Assembly (NCBI RefSeq): GCF_030684035.1
Contig: NZ_JAUXPI010000012.1
Location: forward strand, 123,343 to 187,342
Direction: 5' to 3'
Source: Phaeovulum sp.
GTDB taxonomy: Bacteria; Pseudomonadota; Alphaproteobacteria; Rhodobacterales; Rhodobacteraceae
DNA: 64,000 bases
The notes under the pieces are model-generated. The model made no database searches. It was not told the origin of the DNA and saw nothing but the letters and a program-made list of their open reading frames with translations. Position numbers and translations under genes: made by a program. Every line of letters begins with the position of its first letter. Within the stretch, counting starts at the first letter, position 1. This document shows positions 1 to 8,335 of the stretch, piece after piece.

Positions 1-49
1 CCCTGCTTCAGGTCAAATATCCGCGCCGCAGGCACCGGGCGCAGCCCGG
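1..49. repeat. Gene-end interspersed repeat, copy A
   Basis: Read on the minus strand this follows the dnaN stop codon directly. A hairpin with arms ACCGGGC/GCCCGGT (34-40 and 44-50) is followed by GGTGCCTGCGGCG, then GGATATTTGACCTGAAGCAG. The same core, with small changes, recurs after alkB (52850-52885) and in opposite orientation at 43045-43116 and 57846-57915. The hairpin probably also serves as the dnaN terminator, although no T-tract follows it. Confidence 0.65.
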
Positions 50-1168
50 TCAGACCCGCATCGGCATGACCACATAGACCGCCGAGGTATCGTTGCCCTC
101 GCGCATCAAGGTGGGGTCGCCCGACGAGTTGAACAGGAACACCGCATTCTCGCGGTCCACCTGGCTGGCGATTTCCAGCAGATACTTGGCGTTGAAACCG
201 ATCTCAAGCCGCTCGTCGGCGTAGGCCACCGCCAGCTCTTCCTCGGCCGCGCCTGCATCGGGGGCGTTGACCGAAAGCACCAGACGGTCTTCGTCAAGGC
301 TCAGCTTGACCGCCCGCGAACGCTCAGATGAAACCGTCGCAACCCGGTCCACCGCGCGGGCAAATTCGGCAGCGTCCACCTCCAGCCGGCGGGTGTTGCC
401 GATGGGAATGACCCGGGTGTAATCTGGAAAGGTGCCGTCGATCACCTTCGAGGTGAGTGTAATCGTCGGCGTTGCGAAGCGCACTTTGGTTTCGGAGACG
501 GAAACCGCGATCGTCGCTTCGTCATCATCCAGCAGCTTGCGCATTTCACCCACGGTCTTGCGCGGCACGATCACGCCCGGCATTCCCTCTGCGCCCTCCG
601 GCAGCGGCGCGTCGATCCGGGCGAGGCGGTGACCGTCAGTTGCCACGCAGCGCAGCACCGGCCCGGTTTCGCTGGTTGCCACATGCATATAGACGCCGTT
701 CAGGTAATACCGCGTCTCTTCGGTCGATATCGCAAATTTCGACTTGTCGAACAGCCGCCGCAGCACCGGCGCGGGGGCGCTGAAATTGGCGGTGTATTCC
801 GAATTCGCCATCACCGGAAAATCCTCGCGCGGCAGCGTTGCGAGGCTGAAATGCGATCGTCCGGCCTGCACCGAAAGCCGCCCGGTGGCGGGGTCATCGG
901 CAAGGCTTATCAAGGCTCCGTCAGGCAGCTTGCGCACGATCTCGTGCAGCATCACCGCCGAGACCGTGGTCGCCCCGGCCCGCTCGACCATCGCGGGCGC
1001 GCGGTCCACCACCTCGATGTCAAGGTCGGTGGCGCGGAACGAAGCGGTAGCGCCCTCGGCCTCGATCAACACGTTGGCCAGGATCGGAATGGTATTGCGC
1101 CGTTCGACGACCGATTGCGCCTGCGCGACTGCCTTCAATAGCGCGGCGCGTTCAATACTGATCTTCAT
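50..1168 (-). CDS. dnaN: DNA polymerase III subunit beta (sliding clamp)
   Basis: This cytoplasmic clamp encircles DNA and tethers the replicative polymerase and other clamp-binding proteins. The product is 372 residues, the normal size for the family, and opens MKISIERAALLKAV, a typical DnaN N-terminus. The reading frame stays open a further 19 codons upstream, but that stretch would translate the 1193-1215 inverted repeat, so the ATG at 1168 is preferred. The three-fold clamp-domain layout is intact and the protein ends MPMRV, a common DnaN C-terminus. It lies downstream of dnaA on the same strand with a 109-base gap, the classic dnaA-dnaN order. Confidence 0.97.
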   Translation of the reverse strand: MKISIERAALLKAVAQAQSVVERRNTIPILANVLIEAEGATASFRATDLDIEVVDRAPAMVERAGATTVSAVMLHEIVRKLPDGALISLADDPATGRLSVQAGRSHFSLATLPREDFPVMANSEYTANFSAPAPVLRRLFDKSKFAISTEETRYYLNGVYMHVATSETGPVLRCVATDGHRLARIDAPLPEGAEGMPGVIVPRKTVGEMRKLLDDDEATIAVSVSETKVRFATPTITLTSKVIDGTFPDYTRVIPIGNTRRLEVDAAEFARAVDRVATVSSERSRAVKLSLDEDRLVLSVNAPDAGAAEEELAVAYADERLEIGFNAKYLLEIASQVDRENAVFLFNSSGDPTLMREGNDTSAVYVVMPMRV

Positions 1169-1192
1169 GTTCACCCCCAAAGGCCACCGGGA

Positions 1193-1215
1193 GCGGAAAA
1201 CTAGCAGTTTTCCGC
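1193..1215. promoter_or_regulatory. Perfect inverted repeat between dnaA and dnaN
   Basis: The arms GCGGAAAACT (1193-1202) and AGTTTTCCGC (1206-1215) are perfectly complementary around a three-base loop. It sits 25 bases upstream of the dnaN start and 62 bases past the dnaA stop. There is no T-tract on either strand, so a simple intrinsic terminator is less likely than an operator or an mRNA hairpin. A DnaA-box-like TTGTCCACG (two mismatches to TTATCCACA) lies nearby at 1239-1247. Confidence 0.5.
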
Positions 1216-1277
1216 GCAGGCTCAAGATTTATCAGGACTTGTCCACGCAACCGCTGGCCCGTCAAGGCCTTGCGGTG

Positions 1278-2651
1278 TCACGCATCAAGCAGGCGGCGCA
1301 AAAGATCGATGTCTTCGGCCATCTGGTGGTCGGAGGCTTTCAGTTCCTCGACCTTGCGAATACCGTGCATGATCGTCGTGTGGTCGCGCCCGCCAAAGCG
1401 ACGGCCGATTTCGGGCAGGCTGCGGGTGGTCATCTTCTTGGCAAGATACATTGCGATCTGCCGAGGACGCGCGATGGTGCGCACCCGCTTCGGGCCGATC
1501 AGGTCCGACAGCCGCACATTGTAGTGTTCGGCCACCTTGCGCTGGATCTCTTCGATCGAAACCTTGCGGTCAGAGGCGCGCAGGATATCGGCAAGGCATT
1601 CCTGCGCGAGGTCGAGCGTGATTTCGCGCCCGACGAGGCTGGCGAAGGCGAAAAGCCGCGTCAGCGCGCCTTCAAGTACGCGCACGTTGGTGGTGATGCG
1701 ATGCGCCAGAAACTCCAGCACGCCATGCGCCAGAGTCAGCCCCGGATATTGGCTGCGGTAGGTTTCCGCCTTGGATTGCAGGATGCCCAGCCGAAGCTCG
1801 TAATCTGTCGGGTGCAGATCGACCACCAGACCGCACTGAAGGCGGCTTCTGATCCGCTCTTCCAGATCCTTGATTTCGCCCGGCGCGCGGTCTGCGGAAA
1901 TCACGATCTGCTTGTTCTGATCCACCAGTGCGTTGAAGGTGTGGAAAAACTCTTCCTGCGTGCTGTCCTTGCCGGCGATGAACTGCACGTCATCGACCAT
2001 CAGCACATCGACCGAGCGGAACAGTTCCTTGAAATCCATGATTTGCCGCTCGCGCAGCGCCAACACGAAGCGATACATGAACTGCTCGGCAGAAAGATAA
2101 AGCACCCGCAGCCCCGGCTGGCGGGCGTTCAATTCGTGCGCGATGGCGTGCATCAGGTGGGTCTTGCCAAGCCCGACACCGCCATAAAGAAAAAGCGGGT
2201 TGAAAGTTACCGGCCCACCCTCGGCAACCCGACGCGCGGCGGCATGGGCAAGTTCGTTGGGTTTGCCGACCACGAAACTGTCAAAGGTGAAGCGGCCATC
2301 AAGCGGTGCCCCGAGAAGCTCGCCGTTCTCGCCATTGCGTCCGTTGCGGCGCGGTTTTGGTTCCGTCGCGGCGACCGGGGCAGGTGCCGCCACTGGCCGC
2401 TGCTCGGCGACGCGGAGATCGATTCGGGCGGCATGGGCACCTGCGGCGTTCAACTGGCGCAGAATCTGGTCGGAGTAATTCCGCGAAACCCAGTCACGCA
2501 TGAAACGGGTGGGGGCCTCGATTGTCGCGGTTTCTTCGCGCAAGGATTGCAGCGTCAGCGGTTCGATCCAGCAGGAAAAGTTGTTCGCCCCCAATACCCG
2601 AAAAAGCTCGCCACGCGCCTTGTCCCAGCAATCACTTGTCATATCCGCCAT
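1278..2651 (-). CDS. dnaA: Chromosomal replication initiator protein DnaA
   Basis: DnaA is the AAA+ ATPase that binds DnaA boxes, melts oriC and also acts as a transcription factor. From the ATG at 2651 the product is 457 residues. It has an N-terminal DnaB/DiaA-interacting domain (about 1-75), a variable linker, an AAA+ core with Walker A GGVGLGKT near residue 157 and Walker B VLMVDDVQF, and the C-terminal DNA-binding signature GGRDHTTIMHG. An alternative ATG three codons downstream (2642, MTSDCWDKARGEL) is equally plausible. The open frame extends to 3080, but that extension lacks DnaA-like sequence. dnaN follows on the same strand. Confidence 0.97.
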   Translation of the reverse strand: MADMTSDCWDKARGELFRVLGANNFSCWIEPLTLQSLREETATIEAPTRFMRDWVSRNYSDQILRQLNAAGAHAARIDLRVAEQRPVAAPAPVAATEPKPRRNGRNGENGELLGAPLDGRFTFDSFVVGKPNELAHAAARRVAEGGPVTFNPLFLYGGVGLGKTHLMHAIAHELNARQPGLRVLYLSAEQFMYRFVLALRERQIMDFKELFRSVDVLMVDDVQFIAGKDSTQEEFFHTFNALVDQNKQIVISADRAPGEIKDLEERIRSRLQCGLVVDLHPTDYELRLGILQSKAETYRSQYPGLTLAHGVLEFLAHRITTNVRVLEGALTRLFAFASLVGREITLDLAQECLADILRASDRKVSIEEIQRKVAEHYNVRLSDLIGPKRVRTIARPRQIAMYLAKKMTTRSLPEIGRRFGGRDHTTIMHGIRKVEELKASDHQMAEDIDLLRRLLDA

Positions 2652-3077
2652 CCCCGCCGCGCCCATGCCCGCGATTTCGAAACCGGAGGGAATCGCCCCA
2701 TCGCGCCAGCAAGGAAAGGTCGCAACGGGGGCCAGCACCCCGAACCTTTCCCGCCCCGGCGGCGGTGTGACGAAAGACATGCACCCCCGGCCCCGGAAAT
2801 AGCCGGCAGCCAAGCAGTTGCGGCGGGCCGACCTTTTGGCCCGGCCCTCCTGTCGCATTGCGCTGCCTTCGAGCTCGGCAGCTTCCTTGAACGCCCGGCG
2901 CAGGAGCGCCGGGTGGTGCAGCAATGCGTCATGTCCCCCAGGCGACGTGAATCGCTTCGTCACGCTAACAAGCCGTCTGTGGCCTTCGCAACCAAACTTC
3001 GTACTTGACTTCGTTTTGTCGCAGCGAATCTGTCGGCACGGCAACAATAGCACAACGCATTGATATGATTGATAAAG
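2652..3077. other. Long non-coding leader upstream of dnaA
   Basis: This is the only gap above 300 bases in the window. It contains two strong inverted repeats: CGGGCC/GGCCCG (2824-2843) and CCCGGCGC/GGGCCGCG-type arms at 2894-2913 with an AGGA loop. Several GAATC (GANTC) sites are also present. The end near rpsT (about 2995-3080) is AT-richer than its surroundings. I saw no convincing cluster of TTATCCACA boxes, so I do not call it oriC. It most likely holds the dnaA promoter and a structured 5' leader. Confidence 0.45.
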
Positions 3078-3110
3078 CAAAAAAGGGCACCACCCGTGGG
3101 TGCGCCCTTT
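3078..3110 (-). terminator. Rho-independent terminator of rpsT
   Basis: On the minus strand, about 20 bases past the rpsT stop, an AAAGGGC...GCCCTTT hairpin carries an inner CACCC/GGGTG stem. It is followed directly by a run of T (AAAAAA on the plus strand, 3079-3084), the classical intrinsic terminator form. Confidence 0.85.
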
Positions 3111-3130
3111 CAGGAAAAAATCCAGTCAGA

Positions 3131-3397
3131 TCAGACAGCCAGCGCTTTCACGCGCGAGGCAAGGCGCGACATTTTGCGCGCCACGGTATTCTTGTGCAAA
3201 ACGCCTTTGGTCACGCCCCGCGCCAGCTCCGGCTGGGCGGCGCGCAGTGCGGTCGCGGCGGTGTCGGCGCTACCCGAGGCAAGAGCTTCCTCGACCTTGC
3301 GCAGGAAGGTGCGAATCCGCGAACGGCGCGCCTTGTTGACGTCATTGCGGCGCTCGTTCTGGCGTGCGCGCTTCTTGGATTGGGGCGTATTGGCCAT
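3131..3397 (-). CDS. rpsT: 30S ribosomal protein S20
   Basis: S20 is a primary 16S rRNA-binding protein of the small subunit. The product is 88 residues, standard length, opening [17 protein letters not shown], and it is rich in Lys/Arg with the typical helical pattern. It is monocistronic, with its own promoter (3440-3468) and its own intrinsic terminator (3078-3110). Location directly upstream of dnaA is common in Rhodobacterales. Confidence 0.97.
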   Translation of the reverse strand: MANTPQSKKRARQNERRNDVNKARRSRIRTFLRKVEEALASGSADTAATALRAAQPELARGVTKGVLHKNTVARKMSRLASRVKALAV

Positions 3398-3439
3398 AGT
3401 GTTGTTTTCCGATTTCGGTAGGGTAATCCTGAAGCCGCG

Positions 3440-3468
3440 CTTCTATGCGCGACTCGGATTGAAGTCAA
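3440..3468 (-). promoter_or_regulatory. rpsT: Housekeeping sigma promoter of rpsT
   Basis: Reading the minus strand, a -35 hexamer TTGACT (3463-3468) is separated by 17 bases from a -10 hexamer TAGAAG (3440-3445). This lies 43 bases before the rpsT ATG. Hexamers and spacing fit a strong sigma-70-type promoter. Confidence 0.65.
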
Positions 3469-3490
3469 CGGGGCGGGGCGAAGAAAAACC

Positions 3491-4267
3491 CTAGCGGTCG
3501 CGGAACTGCGGCTGCCGTTTTTCGAGGAAGGCGCTCATGCCCTCTTTCTGGTCCTCGGTGGCAAAAAGCGCATGAAAGACCCGGCGCTCGAACAGGATGC
3601 CTTCGCGCAGGGTTGTCTCATAGGCGCGGTTGACCGCTTCCTTCACCACCATCGTGCTGAGCGCCGACTTCGCGGCGATCTTGCGCGCCGCCTCCATGGC
3701 TTCGGGGATCAGCTTGCCTACTGGCACAACGCGGCTGACAAGGCCGGAACGCTCGGCCTCGGCGGCATCCATGAAGCGCCCGGTCAGGTGCATGTCCATC
3801 GACTTCGACTTGCCGACGAATCGGGTAAGGCGCTGGGTGCCGCCGATACCGGCCACCACGCCGAGGTTGATTTCCGGCTGGCCGAATCTGGCGGTTTCCG
3901 AGGCGATGATGAAATCGCACATCATCGCCAGTTCGCAGCCGCCGCCAAGCGCATAGCCCGAGACCGCCGCGATGACCGGTTTGCGCACGCGCGAGATGGC
4001 ATCGGATTCGGCCCCGAAGTAATTGCTGGTGAACATCTCGACAAAGCCCTTGTCGGACATTTCCTTGATGTCGGCACCGGCGGCAAAGGCCTTTTCCGAG
4101 CCGGTGATGACGATGCAGCGCACCTTGTCGTTTTCATCAGCGGCTTTCAGCGCCTCGGCCAGCTCGCCCAGGAGCTGCGAATTGAGGGCGTTGAGCGCTT
4201 CGGGGCGGTTAAGCCGGATCAGCGCGACAGAATCTTCGATTTCGACGATCAGGGTTTCGTAGGCCAT
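3491..4267 (-). CDS. Enoyl-CoA hydratase (crotonase family)
   Basis: This 258-residue crotonase-fold enzyme is expected to hydrate trans-2-enoyl-CoA to 3-hydroxyacyl-CoA in fatty-acid or amino-acid degradation. The oxyanion-hole segment [11 protein letters not shown] is present, as is [11 protein letters not shown] with the first catalytic Glu and [17 protein letters not shown] with the second. Having both Glu residues supports a true hydratase rather than an isomerase or hydrolase. It starts at ATG 4267 ([12 protein letters not shown]) and lies between mutM and rpsT on the same strand. The exact substrate range cannot be read from the sequence. Confidence 0.92.
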   Translation of the reverse strand: MAYETLIVEIEDSVALIRLNRPEALNALNSQLLGELAEALKAADENDKVRCIVITGSEKAFAAGADIKEMSDKGFVEMFTSNYFGAESDAISRVRKPVIAAVSGYALGGGCELAMMCDFIIASETARFGQPEINLGVVAGIGGTQRLTRFVGKSKSMDMHLTGRFMDAAEAERSGLVSRVVPVGKLIPEAMEAARKIAAKSALSTMVVKEAVNRAYETTLREGILFERRVFHALFATEDQKEGMSAFLEKRQPQFRDR

Positions 4268-4327
4268 GATGCGACCCTTTCCAGAAGTCCGGGGGCGAGT
4301 CCTAACACTCGTGGGGCGATTATCAAG

Positions 4328-5179
4328 TCATCTCTGGCAGGTCGGGCAGTAGAAGCTCGACCGTCCGGACTGGGTGATGCGGGTGATGGTGCCGGTGCAG
4401 CCGGGCGTGGGGCAGGGCGCACCCGCGCGGTCATAAACCCGAAAGGTATGCTGGAAATAGCCAAGCTCGCCATCGGGCTGGCGGTGGTCGCGCAGGCTTG
4501 ATCCGCCAGCTTCGATCGCCTCGGCCAGAACCTGCCGGATGATCGGCACGAGGCTGGCGATGCGCGTGGCGGAGATACGCCCGGCGGCGCGGCGCGGGTC
4601 GATTCCGGCGCGGTGCAGCACTTCGCTGACGTAGATATTGCCAAGCCCCGCCAGAAGGCGCTGATCGAGCAGCGCCGATTTGATCGGGCTGGCGCGACCC
4701 TTGAGCCGGGCAAGCAGGTAGTCTTCATGAAAATCGTTGCTGAAAGGCTCGGGGCCGAGGTCACAGAGCAGCCAATGCTGCCCGGCAGTCTCGGTGGGCA
4801 TCAGATCCATTGCGCCGAAGCGGCGGGCATCGTTGAAGGTGATGCGCGCGCCTGCGTTCATGTGCAGCACCACATGGTCATGCTTTTGCGGCGCTGGGTG
4901 GGGGTGGTGGAGCGCGGCCAAGGGGCTGCCCGAAAGCAGCATCCGCCCCGACATGCCAAGGTGTACCAGCAGCGTTTCACCCGTGGAAAGATCGGCCAGA
5001 AGGTATTTCGACCGCCGCCGGAGCGCCAGAACCCGCGCGCCCTGTAGCCGTTCGGCCATGCGTTCAGGCAATGGCCAGCGCAGATCAGGGCGGTTGATCT
5101 TGGCCAGCACGATTGCATGCCCTTCCATCGCGGGAGCAAGGCCACGGCGCACGGTTTCCACTTCGGGCAGTTCGGGCAC
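4328..5179 (-). CDS. mutM: Formamidopyrimidine-DNA glycosylase (Fpg/MutM)
   Basis: This enzyme removes 8-oxoguanine and formamidopyrimidines from DNA and then cleaves the AP site. The product is 283 residues and starts with [13 protein letters not shown] after the initiator, giving the catalytic Pro and Glu at positions 2 and 3. The start codon is GTG (5179), preceded by AAGGAGAAG. The H2TH segment contains [14 protein letters not shown]. The C-terminal zinc finger is CPTPGC...CPTC, with a slightly widened first knuckle. The gene is divergent from ubiE, as in many alphaproteobacteria. mutY, acting in the same 8-oxoG repair pathway, is at 50.5 kb. Confidence 0.96.
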   Translation of the reverse strand: MPELPEVETVRRGLAPAMEGHAIVLAKINRPDLRWPLPERMAERLQGARVLALRRRSKYLLADLSTGETLLVHLGMSGRMLLSGSPLAALHHPHPAPQKHDHVVLHMNAGARITFNDARRFGAMDLMPTETAGQHWLLCDLGPEPFSNDFHEDYLLARLKGRASPIKSALLDQRLLAGLGNIYVSEVLHRAGIDPRRAAGRISATRIASLVPIIRQVLAEAIEAGGSSLRDHRQPDGELGYFQHTFRVYDRAGAPCPTPGCTGTITRITQSGRSSFYCPTCQR

Positions 5180-5260
5180 GCACTTCTCCTTGCTCTTGCC
5201 GCATTGTCTTGGCCGCTGCGCCGCCTATAAGGGGGGCACCATTCAAGATCGGCAAGGGCC

Positions 5261-6013
5261 ATGACGGACAGCACCCAGAACACCACGCATTTCGGCTTTC
5301 AGACCGTGAACGAGGGCGAAAAGGCTGGAATGGTGCACGGGGTCTTTACCCGCGTCGCCTCGAAATACGACATCATGAACGATCTGATGAGCCTCGGCAT
5401 CCATCGGCTCTGGAAAGACGCGATGATGAATTGGCTGGCACCGCGCCCCGGTCAGCACCTGCTGGACATGGCAGGCGGCACCGGCGACGTGGCTTTCCGT
5501 TTTCTCGGGCGTGCGCCGGGTGCCACCGCCACCGTCTGCGACATGACCGAAAGCATGCTGACCGAGGGGCAGAAGCGCGCCGAGGCGGAAAACCTTGCAA
5601 GCCGGCTGGAATGGGTGGAGGCCGATGCCATGGCGCTGCCGTTTGCGGACAATTCCTATGATGTGTTCACCATGAGCTTCGGCATCCGCAACGTGACGCG
5701 CATATCCGATGTGCTGGCCGAGGCCTTTCGCGTGCTGCGCCCCGGCGGAAGGCTGATGGTGCTGGAGTTCAGCCAGTTGCCGAACCCGGCGCTGCAATGG
5801 CTTTATGACCGCTATTCCTTCAACGTGATCCCGCCGCTCGGCGCGCTGGTTGCGAAGGACCGGGATAGTTACCAGTACCTGGTCGAATCAATCCGCAAGT
5901 TCCCCGATCAAGAGGCTTTCGCGCGGATGATCCGCGCGGCGGGGTTTGGGCAGGTGAAATACCGCAACCTGAGCATGGGCATTGCAGCGCTGCATTCGGG
6001 CTGGAAAATCTAG
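5261..6013 (+). CDS. ubiE: Demethylmenaquinone/demethoxyubiquinol methyltransferase UbiE
   Basis: UbiE is the SAM-dependent C-methyltransferase of ubiquinone (and menaquinone) synthesis. The product is 250 residues, usual length, with the SAM-binding motif [11 protein letters not shown] at about 67-76 and the UbiE signatures [17 protein letters not shown] and SFGIRNV. The stop codon abuts the ubiB ATG with no gap, so the two are very likely co-transcribed. Confidence 0.96.
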   Translation: MTDSTQNTTHFGFQTVNEGEKAGMVHGVFTRVASKYDIMNDLMSLGIHRLWKDAMMNWLAPRPGQHLLDMAGGTGDVAFRFLGRAPGATATVCDMTESMLTEGQKRAEAENLASRLEWVEADAMALPFADNSYDVFTMSFGIRNVTRISDVLAEAFRVLRPGGRLMVLEFSQLPNPALQWLYDRYSFNVIPPLGALVAKDRDSYQYLVESIRKFPDQEAFARMIRAAGFGQVKYRNLSMGIAALHSGWKI

Positions 6014-7546
6014 ATGCGGGGCCCGCACAACCTCTGGCGGCTGATCATTACCGGCGCGACCTTCGAGAGGTCGGGCGCGATGAAACTGGCGCTGGAGGCC
6101 ATGGATGTGCCGCCGCGGCTGCGGCTGGCGGCGCGGGTGATGGGCTGGCCGTTTGCCTGGCTGGGGTTGAAGGGCGACCCGGCGCTGCCGCCGGTGACGC
6201 GCGCGCTGACCGCACTCGGGCCCGCCTATATCAAGTTCGGGCAAGTGCTTTCGACCCGCCCCGATGTTGTCGGCGCGGAACTGGCTGAGCAGTTGACGGT
6301 TTTGCAAGATCGCCTGCCGCCGTTTTCGGTGGCCGAGGCGAAGGCCTCGGTCGCAGCCGAATTGGGCCAGCCGGTCGATGCGATCTTTGCCGAGTTTTCC
6401 GAAGCCGTGGCCGCTGCGTCGATCGCGCAGGTGCATGCTGCGCGACGTGTCGATACCGGCCAGAAGGTCGCGGTCAAGGTGCTGCGGCCGGGCATTGAGC
6501 GCGCTTTTCAGAAAGACCTTGATGCCTTCCACTTCGCCGCGGCGATGATCGAGTTCCTGTCGCCTGCGTCGCGCCGCCTGCGGCCTTCGGATGTGGTGGC
6601 GCATTTCGAAAGCGTGGTGCTGGGCGAGCTTGATCTGCGCATGGAGGCTTCGGCCGCTCTGGCGTTTTGTGCCAATACCGCGCGCGACGAAGGGTTTTCG
6701 GCGCCGCGCCCGCATTGGGACCTTTCGGCGCGCCGCGTCATGACGCTCGATTGGGTCGATGGCATCGCGCTCGGCGACATCGAGGCGTTGCAAAGCGCGG
6801 GGCACGACCTTGTGGCATTGAGCGAGCGGGTGTTGCAGCTGTTTCTCAGCCACGCGCTGCGCGACGGCTATTTTCACGCTGACATGCACCAGGGCAACCT
6901 CAAGGTGGCGGAGAATGGCGACATCATCGCCTATGACTTCGGCATCATGGGGCAGATCGACGAATACACCCGCCGCGTCTATGCCGAGATCCTGATGGGG
7001 TTCATCCGCAAGGATTATCGCCGCGTTGCCGAGGTGCATTTCGAAGCGGGCTATGTGCCGCGTGACCGCAACGTGGACGATTTCGCGCGGGCGCTGCGGG
7101 CGGTGGGCGAGCCGATCTTCGGCATGGATGCCAGCCATATCTCAATGGCGCGACTGCTGGCCTATCTTTTTGAAGTGACCGAGCGTTTTGGCATGCAAAC
7201 CCGAACCGAGCTGATCTTGCTGCAACGCACGATGGTGGTGGTCGAAGGCGTCGCGCGCTCGCTCAACCCGGCGCTGAACATGTGGGAAGTGGCAAAGCCG
7301 GTCGTGGGCACCTACATTCGCCAGAATCTCGGGCCGCGCTCGATGGCGCGCGACCTGTTGCGCACGGCGCGGGTGCTGGGAAGGTTCGGCCCACGGCTTC
7401 CCGACATGGTTGAACGCGCGCTGCAAGGGCAGGTGGCCGCGCCTCCGCCTCCGCCACCGGCACCGCGCCGAAGCCGCGATCTCGTGCTGTTTCTGGCGGG
7501 CGGGGCGATGGTCGGCGCGGGTGTGGCCCTTGCCGCGCTGTTCTAG
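6014..7546 (+). CDS. ubiB: Ubiquinone biosynthesis regulatory kinase-like protein UbiB
   Basis: UbiB is a membrane-associated atypical kinase/ATPase (ABC1/ADCK family) needed for ubiquinone synthesis. The product is 510 residues. Family signatures seen are KFGQVLSTRPD, the Ala-rich loop AAASIAQVHAA, the catalytic YFHADMHQGNLKV and the metal-binding AYDFGIMG. A proline stretch near residue 475 is followed by a C-terminal hydrophobic helix (LVLFLAGGAMVGAGVALAAL), the expected membrane anchor. It is directly downstream of ubiE. No ubiquinone gene follows, because flagellar genes begin on the other strand. Confidence 0.95.
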   Translation: MRGPHNLWRLIITGATFERSGAMKLALEAMDVPPRLRLAARVMGWPFAWLGLKGDPALPPVTRALTALGPAYIKFGQVLSTRPDVVGAELAEQLTVLQDRLPPFSVAEAKASVAAELGQPVDAIFAEFSEAVAAASIAQVHAARRVDTGQKVAVKVLRPGIERAFQKDLDAFHFAAAMIEFLSPASRRLRPSDVVAHFESVVLGELDLRMEASAALAFCANTARDEGFSAPRPHWDLSARRVMTLDWVDGIALGDIEALQSAGHDLVALSERVLQLFLSHALRDGYFHADMHQGNLKVAENGDIIAYDFGIMGQIDEYTRRVYAEILMGFIRKDYRRVAEVHFEAGYVPRDRNVDDFARALRAVGEPIFGMDASHISMARLLAYLFEVTERFGMQTRTELILLQRTMVVVEGVARSLNPALNMWEVAKPVVGTYIRQNLGPRSMARDLLRTARVLGRFGPRLPDMVERALQGQVAAPPPPPPAPRRSRDLVLFLAGGAMVGAGVALAALF

Positions 7547-7639
7547 GCGAAGCGACGCGCAAGACACCTTTGCCCGCTTGAGAGGCTGACCGAATTTTGG
7601 CGTTTGGCGCATGACCGCTTTGGTATTTTCGCGCCGCCC

Positions 7640-8323
7640 TCACATCTGGTTTGCGCCAGTTGGCGCGCGAATTGCCGTTATCGCATCGGCAGCGACGGTC
7701 GCGCCGCCTGAAAGCACAAGCGTGGTGCCGCCCGCGCCGCCACGCGCCTCGGTGATGGTCGCGTAGGCTTCCACCATCTCGTTTGAGAGCTGGGCACCGC
7801 TTGCATCGTAGCTTTCCAGATAAAAACTGTACTTTCCTGGCATGAAGGCGGTGCCGGTGCTGGAGGTGCCGGTCCAGTTGACCGGCTCGGCGGAAACCGC
7901 GACATCGCGGCGATCAGCCTCTTGCCCCAGCGCGCTCACGGTAACCAGTACCGCGCGGCTGGCACCCACATGCGGGTTGGGCGAGAGCGTGACCGGGGTG
8001 ACACCGTCAAATAGCACCGGCGCGGCTGCGCGTGCCTCCATTCCGACCCAGCTGGCGAATTGCGCCATGCCGAGCAGGCCGATTTGCGCAGAGAGCCCCG
8101 CCAGCAGCTGGTTGCTTTTCACCTGTTGTTCGACGCCGGAGAAGGTAGCAAGCTGCACCGCATAATCCGAGCTTTCGATCGGATTCAGCGGATCCTGGTT
8201 TTGCATCTGGGTGGTGAGCATCAGCAAAAACGTCTGAAAGTCGCTGCTGATCATTGCGGCGCTGTCGGTTTTCTGCGGTGTGGTGGTGGTGCCGGAAGTC
8301 AGGCCATTCACGACGTCTACCAT
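7640..8323 (-). CDS. flgD: Flagellar hook capping protein FlgD
   Basis: FlgD forms the cap on which hook subunits assemble and is later discarded. The product is 227 residues. The conserved N-terminal export/cap region reads FLLMLTTQMQNQDPLNP followed by SSDYAVQLATFSGVEQQ, diagnostic for the family. The C-terminal FLG/Fn3-like half is more variable. A GGAGAAA ribosome site precedes ATG 8323. It lies 12 bases downstream of fliK on the same strand, so hook length control and hook capping are coupled. Confidence 0.94.
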   Translation of the reverse strand: MVDVVNGLTSGTTTTPQKTDSAAMISSDFQTFLLMLTTQMQNQDPLNPIESSDYAVQLATFSGVEQQVKSNQLLAGLSAQIGLLGMAQFASWVGMEARAAAPVLFDGVTPVTLSPNPHVGASRAVLVTVSALGQEADRRDVAVSAEPVNWTGTSSTGTAFMPGKYSFYLESYDASGAQLSNEMVEAYATITEARGGAGGTTLVLSGGATVAADAITAIRAPTGANQM

Positions 8324-8335
8324 GGGTTTCTCCCT

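Noticed and set aside
744..3008. Open frame of 754 codons on the plus strand opposite dnaN/dnaA
   Set aside because: It is antisense to two certain genes, has Arg/His-rich composition without any family motif, and reflects the lack of stop codons in GC-rich DNA.
2652..3130. Possible oriC upstream of dnaA
   Set aside because: No cluster of DnaA boxes was seen, and in many alphaproteobacteria the origin is not at dnaA.
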